From: an uncultured Eubacteriales bacterium
GTDB lineage: Bacteria; Bacillota; Clostridia; Oscillospirales; CAG-272
Assembly: GCA_934434925.1 (NCBI GenBank)
Contig: CAKSAC010000002.1
Coordinates: 62,001 to 126,000 of the forward strand
Direction of reading: 5' to 3'
Length of the DNA: 64,000 nt
Positions within the stretch are counted from its first letter, which is position 1; the number at the start of each line of letters is the position of its first letter. Position numbers and translations under genes: made by a program. The notes under the pieces are model-generated. The model saw only the letters and a program-made list of their open reading frames with translations, did no database searches and had not been told where the DNA came from. Shown here one piece after another: positions 32,236 through 40,618 of this stretch.

Positions 32236-33669
32236 TTATTTATTTTTTTCTCTATCGTTTGCCAGCGAATCCGAAATAGAACGGATCGGGGAGGATTCGG
32301 CATGGCGTTCCGCCGCCGCCCGGGCGCGTTCATCATGCGTCAGACTTCCCGCCCCGTTGACGCACCCGCCGACGCAGGCCATTCCTTCAATAAAATTCTG
32401 CGGCAGAACGCCGTGTGCGGCACGCATGAGCGCGGCGCGGCATTCGTCTATCCCGCTACAGGAAATCGGATTTGCGGCAAAGTCGCTCCCGGCCTCGCCG
32501 AGCGCCCGGCAAACAGCCGAAGCCACGCCGCCGCTTCGGGCAAAGATGCGCCCGTAGGAAGAGGCCTGTTCCAGTTTGGTATCGGGCAATTCTTCCACGG
32601 CGATCGAACGGCTGTCAATCAGTGCCTGCAATTCCTCAAAGGTGATGACGCTGTCAAAAAGCCCCCGGTATTCTTCGCGCTGGAACTCGGCTTTTTTGGC
32701 GGTGCAAGGGCCGATAAAGACCACATGGGCGTTCGGATAGCGTTCCCGCACTGCGCGCGCCAGGGTTCCGGCCGGAGACAGGTTATGGGAAATGTGCTTT
32801 TTCAGCTCCGGGAAATTCTTTTCTACATACGCGACAAAGGCGGGGCAGCAGGATGAAGTCAAAAAGCCCTGTTCTTCCAGTTCACGCGCCTCTGCGGCGG
32901 CCACCATATCCGCGCCGAGCGCGACCTCTCTAATTTCGGTAAAGCCCAGCGCACGGATCGCGCTGAGAATCTGCCCGGGGCGCGCGTAGGTGAACTGGGA
33001 AGCGATTGACGGGGCTACCAAGGCAAAGAGCGGGTAATTTTTTCCGCCGTCGCTGTTGCGAATCAGATCGATTACGTCGAGAATATAAGAGCGGTCGGTA
33101 ATCGCGCCGAACGGGCAGGTATAGACGCAGGCCCCGCAGGCGATACACTTATCGTAATCAATACAGGCTTCTTTCTCTTCGCCCATATGGATAGCGCCGA
33201 CGCGACAGGCAGACTCGCAAGGGCGCTTATAATTATGAATGGCATTGTAGGGGCAGATGCGGGCGCAGGCACCGCATTCCACGCAAAGAGTTTTGTCGAT
33301 GACGGCTTTTTGGTCTTCCCCGATACGGATGGCACCTCGGCGGCAGACCTCCACGCACCGATGCGAAAGACACCCGCGGCAAGAAGGCGTGACTTCATAT
33401 CCGCCGGCCGGGCAGTCTTCACACGCAATGTCAATGACCTGGATGACCTTCTTGTTGTACCGGTTCCCGCCGACTGCCAGCCGGACGCGCTCGGAGAGGA
33501 TAGCGCGTTCTTTATGTATACAGCACCGCATGGTCGGTTTTTTGCCCGGAATCAGCATTTTCGGAATTTCACTGACGTTTTCAAGCAGACTGTCTTCCCA
33601 TGCAAGGCGGGCCACTTCCCGCAGAATGCTGTATTTTAACCGTTGTACTTTTGTATCGAATTTCTCCAT
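32236..33669 (-). CDS. [FeFe]-hydrogenase, group B-like, with several [4Fe-4S] clusters
   Basis: 477 aa. The N-terminal part holds Cys groups CRGCLSHRC.EVC, CVECGACARICP, CESAC and CIACGACVYTCP for iron-sulfur clusters. The H-cluster motifs follow: L1 TSSCCPAF, L2 GPCTAKKAE and L3 MACVGGCVNGAG. TSCCPxF/GPCxAKKxE/MACxGGC is the form reported for group B enzymes, not the MPCxxKxxE of group A. Reaction: reversible proton reduction, presumably with ferredoxin; physiological role of group B is poorly known. Placed between an APH-type kinase (1-base gap) and fhs. Maturases are not in the window. Confidence 0.87.
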   Translation of the reverse strand: MEKFDTKVQRLKYSILREVARLAWEDSLLENVSEIPKMLIPGKKPTMRCCIHKERAILSERVRLAVGGNRYNKKVIQVIDIACEDCPAGGYEVTPSCRGCLSHRCVEVCRRGAIRIGEDQKAVIDKTLCVECGACARICPYNAIHNYKRPCESACRVGAIHMGEEKEACIDYDKCIACGACVYTCPFGAITDRSYILDVIDLIRNSDGGKNYPLFALVAPSIASQFTYARPGQILSAIRALGFTEIREVALGADMVAAAEARELEEQGFLTSSCCPAFVAYVEKNFPELKKHISHNLSPAGTLARAVRERYPNAHVVFIGPCTAKKAEFQREEYRGLFDSVITFEELQALIDSRSIAVEELPDTKLEQASSYGRIFARSGGVASAVCRALGEAGSDFAANPISCSGIDECRAALMRAAHGVLPQNFIEGMACVGGCVNGAGSLTHDERARAAAERHAESSPIRSISDSLANDREKNK

Positions 33670-33670
33670 T

Positions 33671-34420
33671 TTACACCTCGCCGACCGGATCTACATATTC
33701 CATCAGCATCTGCCGATGCCCGGCATTCACACGGATCAGTTGCCCTGCCGCTACCAGCGGAAGCCACTGGCGGATATAGGACATGGCCGTGTTTGTCCGT
33801 TCCGAAAAGAGGGCCAGATAACGCTCCGCCAATTCGTCTTCCCCCTGCATCCGAAAAGTGAGGTAGGTCTTGGCGGCATCCGCGGAGGCATTCCCCTGAC
33901 TTGCGTGTGACCAGTCAAGCACATAGGGCTGTTTGCCGACGGAAAGAATGACGTTGGAGGGGTTGAAGTCTCCGTGGCACAGATGTGTGTGGTTCGGCAT
34001 ATCGGATACCCGCATGGAAAGATCGTACCGGGTGGAAGCGTCCAGGTCCGAGCTCATGATCTTGGTGATGAGTTTATCCCGGAATTTGGTCAGGAGCGGG
34101 CTTTTTTTGGAATGAATCTCCATTTGCACGGAAAGAAAAAGCTCAAGGTATTCCTGCCGTCTTTCGGGATATCGTCGCATCAGCGTTTCCAGCGTCTCCC
34201 CCTCTATAAAATCCATGACAATGGCCCACTGCCCGTCAATGAGCGTAACTTCCCGTATCTTCGGGATCAGAAGGCCTGTCTCTTCAACGCGCGCCTGATT
34301 CAGCGCTTCGTTCAGAATATTGGATTTGGAATGCCCCGCGCCGAACAATTTAACCGTGCTGTCGCCAACGCGCAAGACCTTCTTGCCAGGGCGGGATACC
34401 AGTATCTCATCGTAGTGCAT
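33671..34420 (-). CDS. APH/choline-kinase-fold phosphotransferase
   Basis: 249 aa. The aminoglycoside phosphotransferase family fold is indicated by IREVTLIDGQWAIVMDFIEGETLETLM, the catalytic loop HLCHGDFNPSNVIL and the metal-binding YVLDWSHASQG. Relatives phosphorylate small hydroxylated molecules; there is no reason to call it a drug-resistance gene. The ATG has GGTGG upstream. It follows the DUF4037 gene by 44 bases and touches the hydrogenase gene. Substrate unknown. Confidence 0.82.
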   Translation of the reverse strand: MHYDEILVSRPGKKVLRVGDSTVKLFGAGHSKSNILNEALNQARVEETGLLIPKIREVTLIDGQWAIVMDFIEGETLETLMRRYPERRQEYLELFLSVQMEIHSKKSPLLTKFRDKLITKIMSSDLDASTRYDLSMRVSDMPNHTHLCHGDFNPSNVILSVGKQPYVLDWSHASQGNASADAAKTYLTFRMQGEDELAERYLALFSERTNTAMSYIRQWLPLVAAGQLIRVNAGHRQMLMEYVDPVGEV

Positions 34421-34464
34421 AATACCACCTCAACATAAAGTTTCCTTTACAAAAACTAAAGGGT

Positions 34465-35406
34465 TCAGACGGCGTAAAGAATATGACGGTTCCGCAGGGC
34501 GGCCTCTTCAATCGAATCGTTGACCGAATATGCGTGTTTTTCCAGGTCCGTACAGACGGCCTCGGTCAGCCCCTCGTTTTGCAGAGCCGCAATCAGCATG
34601 CCTGCCGTATCTTCTATAATTCCGCCCTTTTCACGCGCTGTGCGGCTGTCGTTCGGCGTGGTCAGAAGAAACGAAAAAATCTCCGCGAATTCCGCAAGGA
34701 CGGAACAGGCGCGCAAAGCGCGATAGCTCCATTTGTAATAGGGGCGGTATCGGCGGTTCAGCAAAAACACGGCCTCTGTCATATGATCGCAATACGCAAA
34801 GACCGCAAGCTGCGCCCCCTCTTCCTCTCCGTGCGCAAGACACCGCGCATAGTTATACTGCCCCGCCTGCGCGGCAAGCAACAGATGGCCGGCAAGTTTC
34901 TTGCGTCGGATATCCTCCGGATATTGTGCATAGCGGGCGCGGAGCGAGGTCAGCACACCCGTTCCGTCATGGAAGAGTTTCCCGTTTGTGAATTCCGCAA
35001 GATAGTTCTCCGGCAGACGGATAAGCTCCTCCGCGGTCAGATTCCCGTCCGGAGTTCCGAGTCGTTCCAGGAGAAAATCGGGAAGCCGCAGGACCCCGTG
35101 CCGATTCCCGCCGACCGGGGCGACGCGTGAACGCGGTACGCCGGCATATTCGCCCGGCAGTTTTGCATAGGCGCGTTCAAGCAGAAAAGCGGTGCGGCGG
35201 TCAATCCTCTCTTCCCCGGGAAGAAAGATCATAAAACCGGGTTCAAAATCATGATCGCGCGAGATTTCATCGTCGTACCCATAGCACTCGGAGCCGCTTC
35301 CGAAAAGCCCGACCGCAATCTGCGGCCAGAGTTCCGGAACGATTTCGCGCAGCATCGGTTCCCCGTATTCACGGAAGAAGTTTTCACATAGTTCAAGCCC
35401 CTGCAT
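34465..35406 (-). CDS. DUF4037 nucleotidyltransferase-fold protein
   Basis: 313 aa. The N-terminal part has VGLFGSGSECYGYDDEISRDHDFEPGF, a polymerase-beta type motif (GS..S...D.D) that binds metal and NTP. The rest is alpha-helical with LLERLGTPDGNLTAEELIRLPE and matches DUF4037 proteins, which are unstudied. Its start overlaps the TPR gene by 14 bases. Together with the TPR and APH-type genes it forms a three-gene group with transferase folds. Confidence 0.82.
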   Translation of the reverse strand: MQGLELCENFFREYGEPMLREIVPELWPQIAVGLFGSGSECYGYDDEISRDHDFEPGFMIFLPGEERIDRRTAFLLERAYAKLPGEYAGVPRSRVAPVGGNRHGVLRLPDFLLERLGTPDGNLTAEELIRLPENYLAEFTNGKLFHDGTGVLTSLRARYAQYPEDIRRKKLAGHLLLAAQAGQYNYARCLAHGEEEGAQLAVFAYCDHMTEAVFLLNRRYRPYYKWSYRALRACSVLAEFAEIFSFLLTTPNDSRTAREKGGIIEDTAGMLIAALQNEGLTEAVCTDLEKHAYSVNDSIEEAALRNRHILYAV

Positions 35407-36223
35407 AAATCGCCTCCGCCCGCGCTTTCAATTCCTCCGCATACGCGAAATGACCGTAATAACCGAAGACAGAGGCGCATTTTTCCGCCACAAAGGCATA
35501 GTAGCCGTTGCGCGGAAGCCCCGGCGTTTCCAAAAGTTTTTCGGCTTTTGCAAGATGCGCTTCGATCACGCTCTCGGCATCTTCCATCCCCAGTTCTTCT
35601 TCGGCGGCAGTAGCCATATTCAGATGGGTGACGGCGCATTCCGGTTCCCGGCCCGGAATCTCCGACATGATTGAAAGCGCCCGCCGGTAAGCCTCCTCTG
35701 CTTCCCGGTACGCCGTAAGATCGACAAGCGCCAGCCCCATGTTGTTGTAAAGGCCGCCCAGCCGTTCGTCCCCCGCCGGAAGGTGAGCGCTGTAAAGGCT
35801 CTCCGCCTTCCGGTACAGAGGCAGGGCCGCTTGCGCGTCACCGAACGCTTTATAGACCGTGGCGGCATTGATATAGGTCGTTCCTGCGGTGACGCTGTCT
35901 TCCAGCGCGAGAGCGCTCAACAAAGCCAGGGCTTTTTCGGCATGAGCGCGCGCTTCCTCTTCTTTCCCCTGTTTGCGGAAATGCCCCATCAATTCATTGT
36001 GGAGAGAAAGACCGCCGCGCCCGTCGTGTCCGGCTTCCGCCTCCGCCAGCCAATAGAAAAGATGGCGTTCTGCGGCGGCGTAATCGTTTTTTCCCAGGTG
36101 TTCATCGAGCTTTTCCATGACGCGTGAAAGCGGAATAGCCGTAATCGGCTCCCCTTTTGTATAGAAATCTTTACAAAATGGGCATGCCGGTTCTTTGTAA
36201 TCCTCGGGTAATAATTCTTTCAT
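35393..36223 (-). CDS. Tetratricopeptide repeat protein
   Basis: 276 aa. After a short N-terminal segment with CPFC it consists of helical hairpins of TPR type: NDYAAAERHLFYWLAEAE, KEEEARAHAEKALALLSAL, TYINAATVYKAFGDAQAALPLYRKAESLY, LYNNMGLALVDLTAYREAEEAYRRAL. TPRs are protein-binding scaffolds, so it likely brings partners together with the DUF4037 protein encoded next. The ribosome binding site AAGGTG lies inside the U-run of the terminator just upstream, an unusual arrangement. Confidence 0.82.
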   Translation of the reverse strand: MKELLPEDYKEPACPFCKDFYTKGEPITAIPLSRVMEKLDEHLGKNDYAAAERHLFYWLAEAEAGHDGRGGLSLHNELMGHFRKQGKEEEARAHAEKALALLSALALEDSVTAGTTYINAATVYKAFGDAQAALPLYRKAESLYSAHLPAGDERLGGLYNNMGLALVDLTAYREAEEAYRRALSIMSEIPGREPECAVTHLNMATAAEEELGMEDAESVIEAHLAKAEKLLETPGLPRNGYYAFVAEKCASVFGYYGHFAYAEELKARAEAIYAGA

Positions 36224-36233
36224 ATTTCACCTT

Positions 36234-36264
36234 TTCAAAAAGAGCAGTCCGGGAACTGCTCTTT
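36234..36264 (-). terminator. Terminator behind the glycyl radical enzyme operon
   Basis: AAAGAGCAGT (36238-36248) pairs perfectly with ACTGCTCTTT around a CCGGGA loop. On the minus strand it ends in five Us, which also hold the spacing to the TPR gene start. Confidence 0.88.
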
Positions 36265-36276
36265 GGAGTTCGGCTC

Positions 36277-36420
36277 GACCGCCGGTCTGACAAGTAAGAG
36301 ATCGTCGGCATCAGCCGCCGGTCTGACAGGAAAGATGGGCGTTCTCCGACCGCCGGTCCGGCAGATAAGAGGTTGTCGGCATCAGCCGCCGATCTGACAG
36401 GTAAGATGGGTGTTGGCCTC
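36277..36420. repeat. Two ~71-bp repeats duplicating the 3' end of the activase gene
   Basis: GACCGCCGG starts at 36277 and 36348 and a shortened form at 36421; CATCAGCCGCC starts at 36309 and 36380. Each unit has two related halves. The last copy includes the final codons and stop of the activase gene, so the coding tail has been duplicated into the 3' untranslated region. Confidence 0.82.
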
Positions 36421-37182
36421 GACCGCCGCGCGAAACCCTTCCATCAATGCGGGGGGCGGCGGCAGAATCCCGTCCAGAAGATACGGGCGGCCGAGGCGCG
36501 TGTACTTATCGCGTCCCAATCGGTGATAGGGCAAAAGATGAATCCGCTCAACGCCGGGCAACGTATCGGCAAACCGGGCAATCGCAAGAATCTCCTCCTC
36601 GGTCGCGTTGAAGGTGGGGATAACGGGAACCCGGATGGTAAGTTCGGTTTTCCCGCTCTCGGCAATCCGCCGGGCGTTGGAGAGAATCAGCTCATTCGGC
36701 TGGCTGGTGAACTCCCGATGTTTTTCGGAATCCATATGCTTGATATCCATCAGGAAATAGTCCAGGCAGGGCAAAAAGCGTTCGACGGTTTCATAGGGGG
36801 CGCATCCGGTGCTTTCCATCGCCGTTGTCAACCCATAATCCTTTGCGGCGGTCAAAAGTGCCACCGCGAAATCGGGCTGGCAGAGACTTTCTCCGCCGGA
36901 AAGCGTCAATCCCCCGCCACTGCGGCGATAATAGGAAACGTCCTTAAGTACCTCGTCCATGACCTCGGAAACGGTTACATCCCGGCCATAGACCTTCGGC
37001 TTCCCATCTATTGTCACGGTCTGAATCTTGTATTCCTGCGACTCCGGATTACAGCACCAGCGGCAACGGAGAACGCATCCTTTCAGAAATACAATGGTGC
37101 GGATCCCCGGCCCGTCATGGATCGAATAGCGCTGAATGTCGAAAATACGGCCGCGAACCGCGTAATGATCTGTCTCTGCCAT
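36382..37182 (-). CDS. Glycyl radical enzyme activating enzyme (PflA family)
   Basis: 266 aa. A radical SAM enzyme that installs the glycyl radical on the neighbouring enzyme. DIQRYSIHDGPGIRTIVFLKGC leads into the cluster motif CVLRCRWCC (CxxxCxxC), then GGGLTLSGGESLCQPDF, MESTGCAPYETVE, LMDIKH and LLPYHRLGRDKY. It lacks the extra ferredoxin-like insert with two clusters seen in activases of glycerol dehydratase or CutD, which makes it the compact PflA-like form. Its ATG overlaps the stop of the glycyl radical enzyme by one base. Confidence 0.92.
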   Translation of the reverse strand: MAETDHYAVRGRIFDIQRYSIHDGPGIRTIVFLKGCVLRCRWCCNPESQEYKIQTVTIDGKPKVYGRDVTVSEVMDEVLKDVSYYRRSGGGLTLSGGESLCQPDFAVALLTAAKDYGLTTAMESTGCAPYETVERFLPCLDYFLMDIKHMDSEKHREFTSQPNELILSNARRIAESGKTELTIRVPVIPTFNATEEEILAIARFADTLPGVERIHLLPYHRLGRDKYTRLGRPYLLDGILPPPPALMEGFRAAVEANTHLTCQIGG

Positions 37183-39713
37183 CAGTAATTCCCCGTCTGC
37201 TCTGTACGATTGATAATATCATCCTGTAATGAACGGGAAAGCGTTGTGAAAAGTGCGCTGTATCCCGCTACACGAACTACCAGAGCTTTATAGTTTTCGG
37301 GATGTTTTTGCGCGTCGAGCAACGTCTCGCGTGAAACAACGTTGAACTGCACATGCATTCCCTTATGATCAAAATAGGTGCGGATGAACGAGGCAAAATT
37401 GACAAGCCCCTGCTGTCCGGCCAAGGCGGACGGATGGAACTTCATGTTATAAAGCGTTCCGTTCGAGGCGATGCCGTGGTCAAGTTTTGCTACGGAGTTG
37501 GCCGCCGCCGTCGGTCCTTTCAGATCGCGCCCGGAAACCGGAGAAACTCCGTCGGCCACCGGCGTATAAGCCAGACGGCCGTCCGGGGTGGCACCGGTCT
37601 GCTGTCCGAGCGGAACATTGGCGGAGACCGGGTACAGGCCGGCCTGATACCGCCCGCCGCGCGGGTTGCGGTACTGTTGCAGGGGGCGCGTATAGGTATA
37701 GGCGACTTCGCGCGCCAGGGTGTCGATCTCGTCCAGATCGTTTCCGAATTTCGGCAATGCGGCAATCTTATCGAGAAGTTTCTGATACCGGTCTGCGCGC
37801 GCTTTGTCGGTCGTTCCGGTCATACCCGCCTTGATGAAGGAAGCAATATCGCTTTCCGAAACCTTCCGTCCGGCGCGGCGCAGGTCTTCGGCACGTTGGA
37901 GCGCCACGGTATAGAGCATATCCTGCGGATAGGGTTTCCCGAAATTGTCGCGGAGCGCTTCGGCATATTCGCGGAGCGTGACGGATTTTTCTTCATAAAC
38001 CAGCCGGCGGATGGCATAAAGCCCGTCCGCATTGTTGGAAATACCGAACCCCTGCGGGCCTGTGAAATTGTAAACGGAACCGCCTTCCTGCACGGTCTTG
38101 CCGCTCCCGATACAATCTTCAATCATCGTGGAGAGAAACGGCAGAGGGCAGCGGGTTGCATGCGCATAGTCAATGGCGTTGTCGGCGTTGACCATCAGCT
38201 CAATGAAATAGGACTGCTGACGCTGATACGCCGCGAAGAATTTTTCAAAGGTGTCCAGTTCCTGAATTTCCCCGGTGCGGGGGCCGACCTGCACGCCGCG
38301 ATCAACGCCGTTGGTAAAGACCAGTTCAAGCGGGCGGCACATATTGAAGAAGGCCGCGTCGTGCCATCCGTCAGTCTTTCCGGAACATTGCGGCTCCACG
38401 CACCCGATGATGTTGTACCGGCGGGCATCCTCAAGCGTAACGCCGCGTGACATCAGCGCAGGGATAATAACCTCGTCGTTATAATAAGCAGGAAGACCGA
38501 TCCCCGTCCGCGTCAGTTCCGCCGCTTTCAGGAGCAGGGCGTCGGGAGTTCCGTTCCAGACACGGATGGAAAGCGAGGGCTGCGGAAGTTGCACATGCAT
38601 GGATGCTTCCAGGCACATGAAGGAAAGGATGTTTGTCACATCCAGGCCGTTTTCGTCCTGCCCGCCAACAATCAGGTTCTGGAACATGCTGTAACCGGCG
38701 AAGCCCTTGGCCGAAGCCGCGTCACGGCATTTATTGAGGTCGTTGAGTTTGAGCCATACGCAGTCAACCAGTTCCTGCGCCTCTTCGACGGTGATCCGGC
38801 CGGCATCGGCATCGGCGCGGTAATAGGGGTACATATACTGGTCAAACCGTCCGGGGCTGACCGAATGCCCGTTGGACTCAATCTGCAAAATCAGATGAAC
38901 GAACCAGAATGACTGGCAGGCCTCATGAAAACTGCGCGCACCGTCCGCCGGAACCCGACGGCAGTTGGCGGCGATACGCAAAAGTTCGGCACGGCGGCGG
39001 GTATCATGACAGGAAGCCGCCGTCTTTTCAGCCAGTTCGGCATAGCGGTTGGCAAAGCCGATGACGGCATCACAGGAAAGGAGCATGGCGCGGAGCAGGC
39101 AGGATTTGCCGCAGTAATCGGCATCCCCCTCATGGCAGGCGGCCAGTTCGGCCTCCGCACGCCGGCGAATCCCGTTGAATCCCTCCCGCAAAATCCAGTC
39201 ATAATGGACTGTGACGTGTCCGACGCCGTTATACAGGTAATTTCCCGGCGTGAAAATATTATGTTCCATGGCCAGACGCGCCGCCGGCGACATATAAGAA
39301 AGGGCCAGTTCGCTTGTCGTCTTTCCCCGGAAATAGGCGTTTGCTTCACGAATGGCGGCTTTGGTGGGCGCGTCGATTTCAAAGGGGTCGGCTTCACGGG
39401 TCGCCAACGTTTCAAATTCCCCTTCAATCCAGTTGACGCTGAACTCGGGAAAAATCTGAGAGGCACGATGGTTCACCGTTGCCGAACCGACGACCAGTTC
39501 GTCGTCAAAAATCCGGAGCGGAAGATTTTCCAGAATGTGCGCGAAAGCCTTGGCCCGGCGCATGACAATCGGCTCCGCCTCGGTCGAACGATAGGATTCC
39601 GTCAAAAGTGTGGCGCGGGCAGATTCAATGCGCGGTCTGACCGAAAAGAGGTCTGTCTTCAGGCGAGACACACGTTCGCTCATCGGGGCGCGGTATTCCT
39701 TGATTTTTTCCAT
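37182..39713 (-). CDS. Glycyl radical enzyme, glycerol/propanediol-dehydratase-like
   Basis: 843 aa. The radical site is VRVAGYSALF near the C-terminus. The active-site loop is IIGCVEPQCSGKTDGWHD, giving Cys, Glu (+2) and Asp (+14), which match Cys433, Glu435 and Asp447 of B12-independent glycerol dehydratase; NGHSVSPGRFDQY supplies the His-Ser pair and VGHVTVHYD the second His. This set points to a diol dehydratase (glycerol or 1,2-propanediol to aldehyde) rather than pyruvate formate-lyase, choline lyase or HypD. The frame is open to 39782; GGGAG before the ATG at 39713 decides the start. No microcompartment or aldehyde dehydrogenase genes are adjacent. Confidence 0.88.
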   Translation of the reverse strand: MEKIKEYRAPMSERVSRLKTDLFSVRPRIESARATLLTESYRSTEAEPIVMRRAKAFAHILENLPLRIFDDELVVGSATVNHRASQIFPEFSVNWIEGEFETLATREADPFEIDAPTKAAIREANAYFRGKTTSELALSYMSPAARLAMEHNIFTPGNYLYNGVGHVTVHYDWILREGFNGIRRRAEAELAACHEGDADYCGKSCLLRAMLLSCDAVIGFANRYAELAEKTAASCHDTRRRAELLRIAANCRRVPADGARSFHEACQSFWFVHLILQIESNGHSVSPGRFDQYMYPYYRADADAGRITVEEAQELVDCVWLKLNDLNKCRDAASAKGFAGYSMFQNLIVGGQDENGLDVTNILSFMCLEASMHVQLPQPSLSIRVWNGTPDALLLKAAELTRTGIGLPAYYNDEVIIPALMSRGVTLEDARRYNIIGCVEPQCSGKTDGWHDAAFFNMCRPLELVFTNGVDRGVQVGPRTGEIQELDTFEKFFAAYQRQQSYFIELMVNADNAIDYAHATRCPLPFLSTMIEDCIGSGKTVQEGGSVYNFTGPQGFGISNNADGLYAIRRLVYEEKSVTLREYAEALRDNFGKPYPQDMLYTVALQRAEDLRRAGRKVSESDIASFIKAGMTGTTDKARADRYQKLLDKIAALPKFGNDLDEIDTLAREVAYTYTRPLQQYRNPRGGRYQAGLYPVSANVPLGQQTGATPDGRLAYTPVADGVSPVSGRDLKGPTAAANSVAKLDHGIASNGTLYNMKFHPSALAGQQGLVNFASFIRTYFDHKGMHVQFNVVSRETLLDAQKHPENYKALVVRVAGYSALFTTLSRSLQDDIINRTEQTGNY

Positions 39714-39753
39714 ATTCTTTTCTCCCGTGTCAGAATAAAACTCTACATCATCT

Positions 39754-39782
39754 ATTGTAGCATACCCCACATGGAAAATCAA
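39754..39782 (-). promoter_or_regulatory. Promoter of the glycyl radical enzyme operon
   Basis: Minus strand TTGATT (39777-39782), 17 bases, TACAAT (39754-39759), about 40 bases upstream of the start codon. Confidence 0.75.
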
Positions 39783-39841
39783 GCCCCCGCGCCATTGTTT
39801 TTTGAAAATATTTTTTATTTTTTGTGAATTTTTTTATTTTC

Positions 39842-39882
39842 AAAAAAGATAAACCGGAACCGCTTTTCGCGATATCCGGTTT
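39842..39882 (-). terminator. Terminator of the citrate-branch operon
   Basis: AAACCGGA (39851-39858) pairs with TCCGGTTT (39875-39882) with an inner CGC/GCG helix. On the minus strand it is followed by ATCTTTTTT. It ends the operon whose last gene is the YczE-like membrane protein. Confidence 0.82.
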
Positions 39883-39925
39883 GTCTGTTGCCTATGCGGT
39901 TCTGGTTGCCCGGCGGCGGACAGGG

Positions 39926-40618
39926 TCATTTCTTCATCGCGGACCCGGGCGAAAAGAGGCGAAAAAGCGGCGCAACCGCCGGATAAAACACGACCATCCG
40001 GTCAAGAACCCGGCCGAAAAATCCGATGATAAACCCGTTGCAGAGCGCCATGACCAAGGTTCCCCATCCGATTCCAACGAAACGGCCGAACCCGAAAAAA
40101 GCAAAGGACAGGACAAGAGAAACCAGCGCGCTGACCGCGTCATAACAAAATTTGAAGCGGTCGATCGGGCAGGAAAACGCCGCGGATACTTCCCTCACAA
40201 AGAGGTCGTATGCCTCCGGAGAAAGGTAGGAGCGGAACATCAGCGAAACGGCGAGTGAAGTCAGGACCATCCCGAGTGTAAGCCAGACGATACGGAGCGG
40301 GAGCGTTCCGGCAGGAAGACCGCCAAGGAGCGAAACGAACCGGTCGAGAATCAGGCCATACAGAAACGCCGTCACAAAGGAAAAGAGATAGCTGAGACAA
40401 AACCTGCGCAGAAGAAGAGACATGGCAAGAAGCAAGACCGCCTGCAAAAGATATTCCGCCATGCCGAAACTGATGCCGAAAAACGCCGAAAAAAGATAGG
40501 CAGGCGCCACAATCATCGACAGCCCGAGGTCGGCTTTTGCGGTCAGAGCAACGCTGAACGCCATCAGGACCAACCCGACGATATAAAGTATCTCCTGCGG
40601 AACGCGAATCTTTTTCAT
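39926..40618 (-). CDS. YczE/YitT-like membrane protein (DUF6198 type)
   Basis: 230 aa with five to six hydrophobic helices. The opening RVPQEILYIVGLVLMAFSVALTAKADLGLSMIVAPAYLFS is typical of the YczE/DUF6198 group, related to YitT proteins. Function is unknown; transport of a small anion or acid has been suggested for some relatives but is not established. The ATG overlaps the isocitrate dehydrogenase stop by 4 bases, so it is translationally coupled to the citrate branch and could move a related metabolite (inference). Confidence 0.78.
   Translation of the reverse strand: MKKIRVPQEILYIVGLVLMAFSVALTAKADLGLSMIVAPAYLFSAFFGISFGMAEYLLQAVLLLAMSLLLRRFCLSYLFSFVTAFLYGLILDRFVSLLGGLPAGTLPLRIVWLTLGMVLTSLAVSLMFRSYLSPEAYDLFVREVSAAFSCPIDRFKFCYDAVSALVSLVLSFAFFGFGRFVGIGWGTLVMALCNGFIIGFFGRVLDRMVVFYPAVAPLFRLFSPGSAMKK

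Noticed and set aside
33671..34420. Aminoglycoside resistance gene
   Set aside because: Only the fold and catalytic loop match; the context is metabolic and APH-fold proteins have many substrates.
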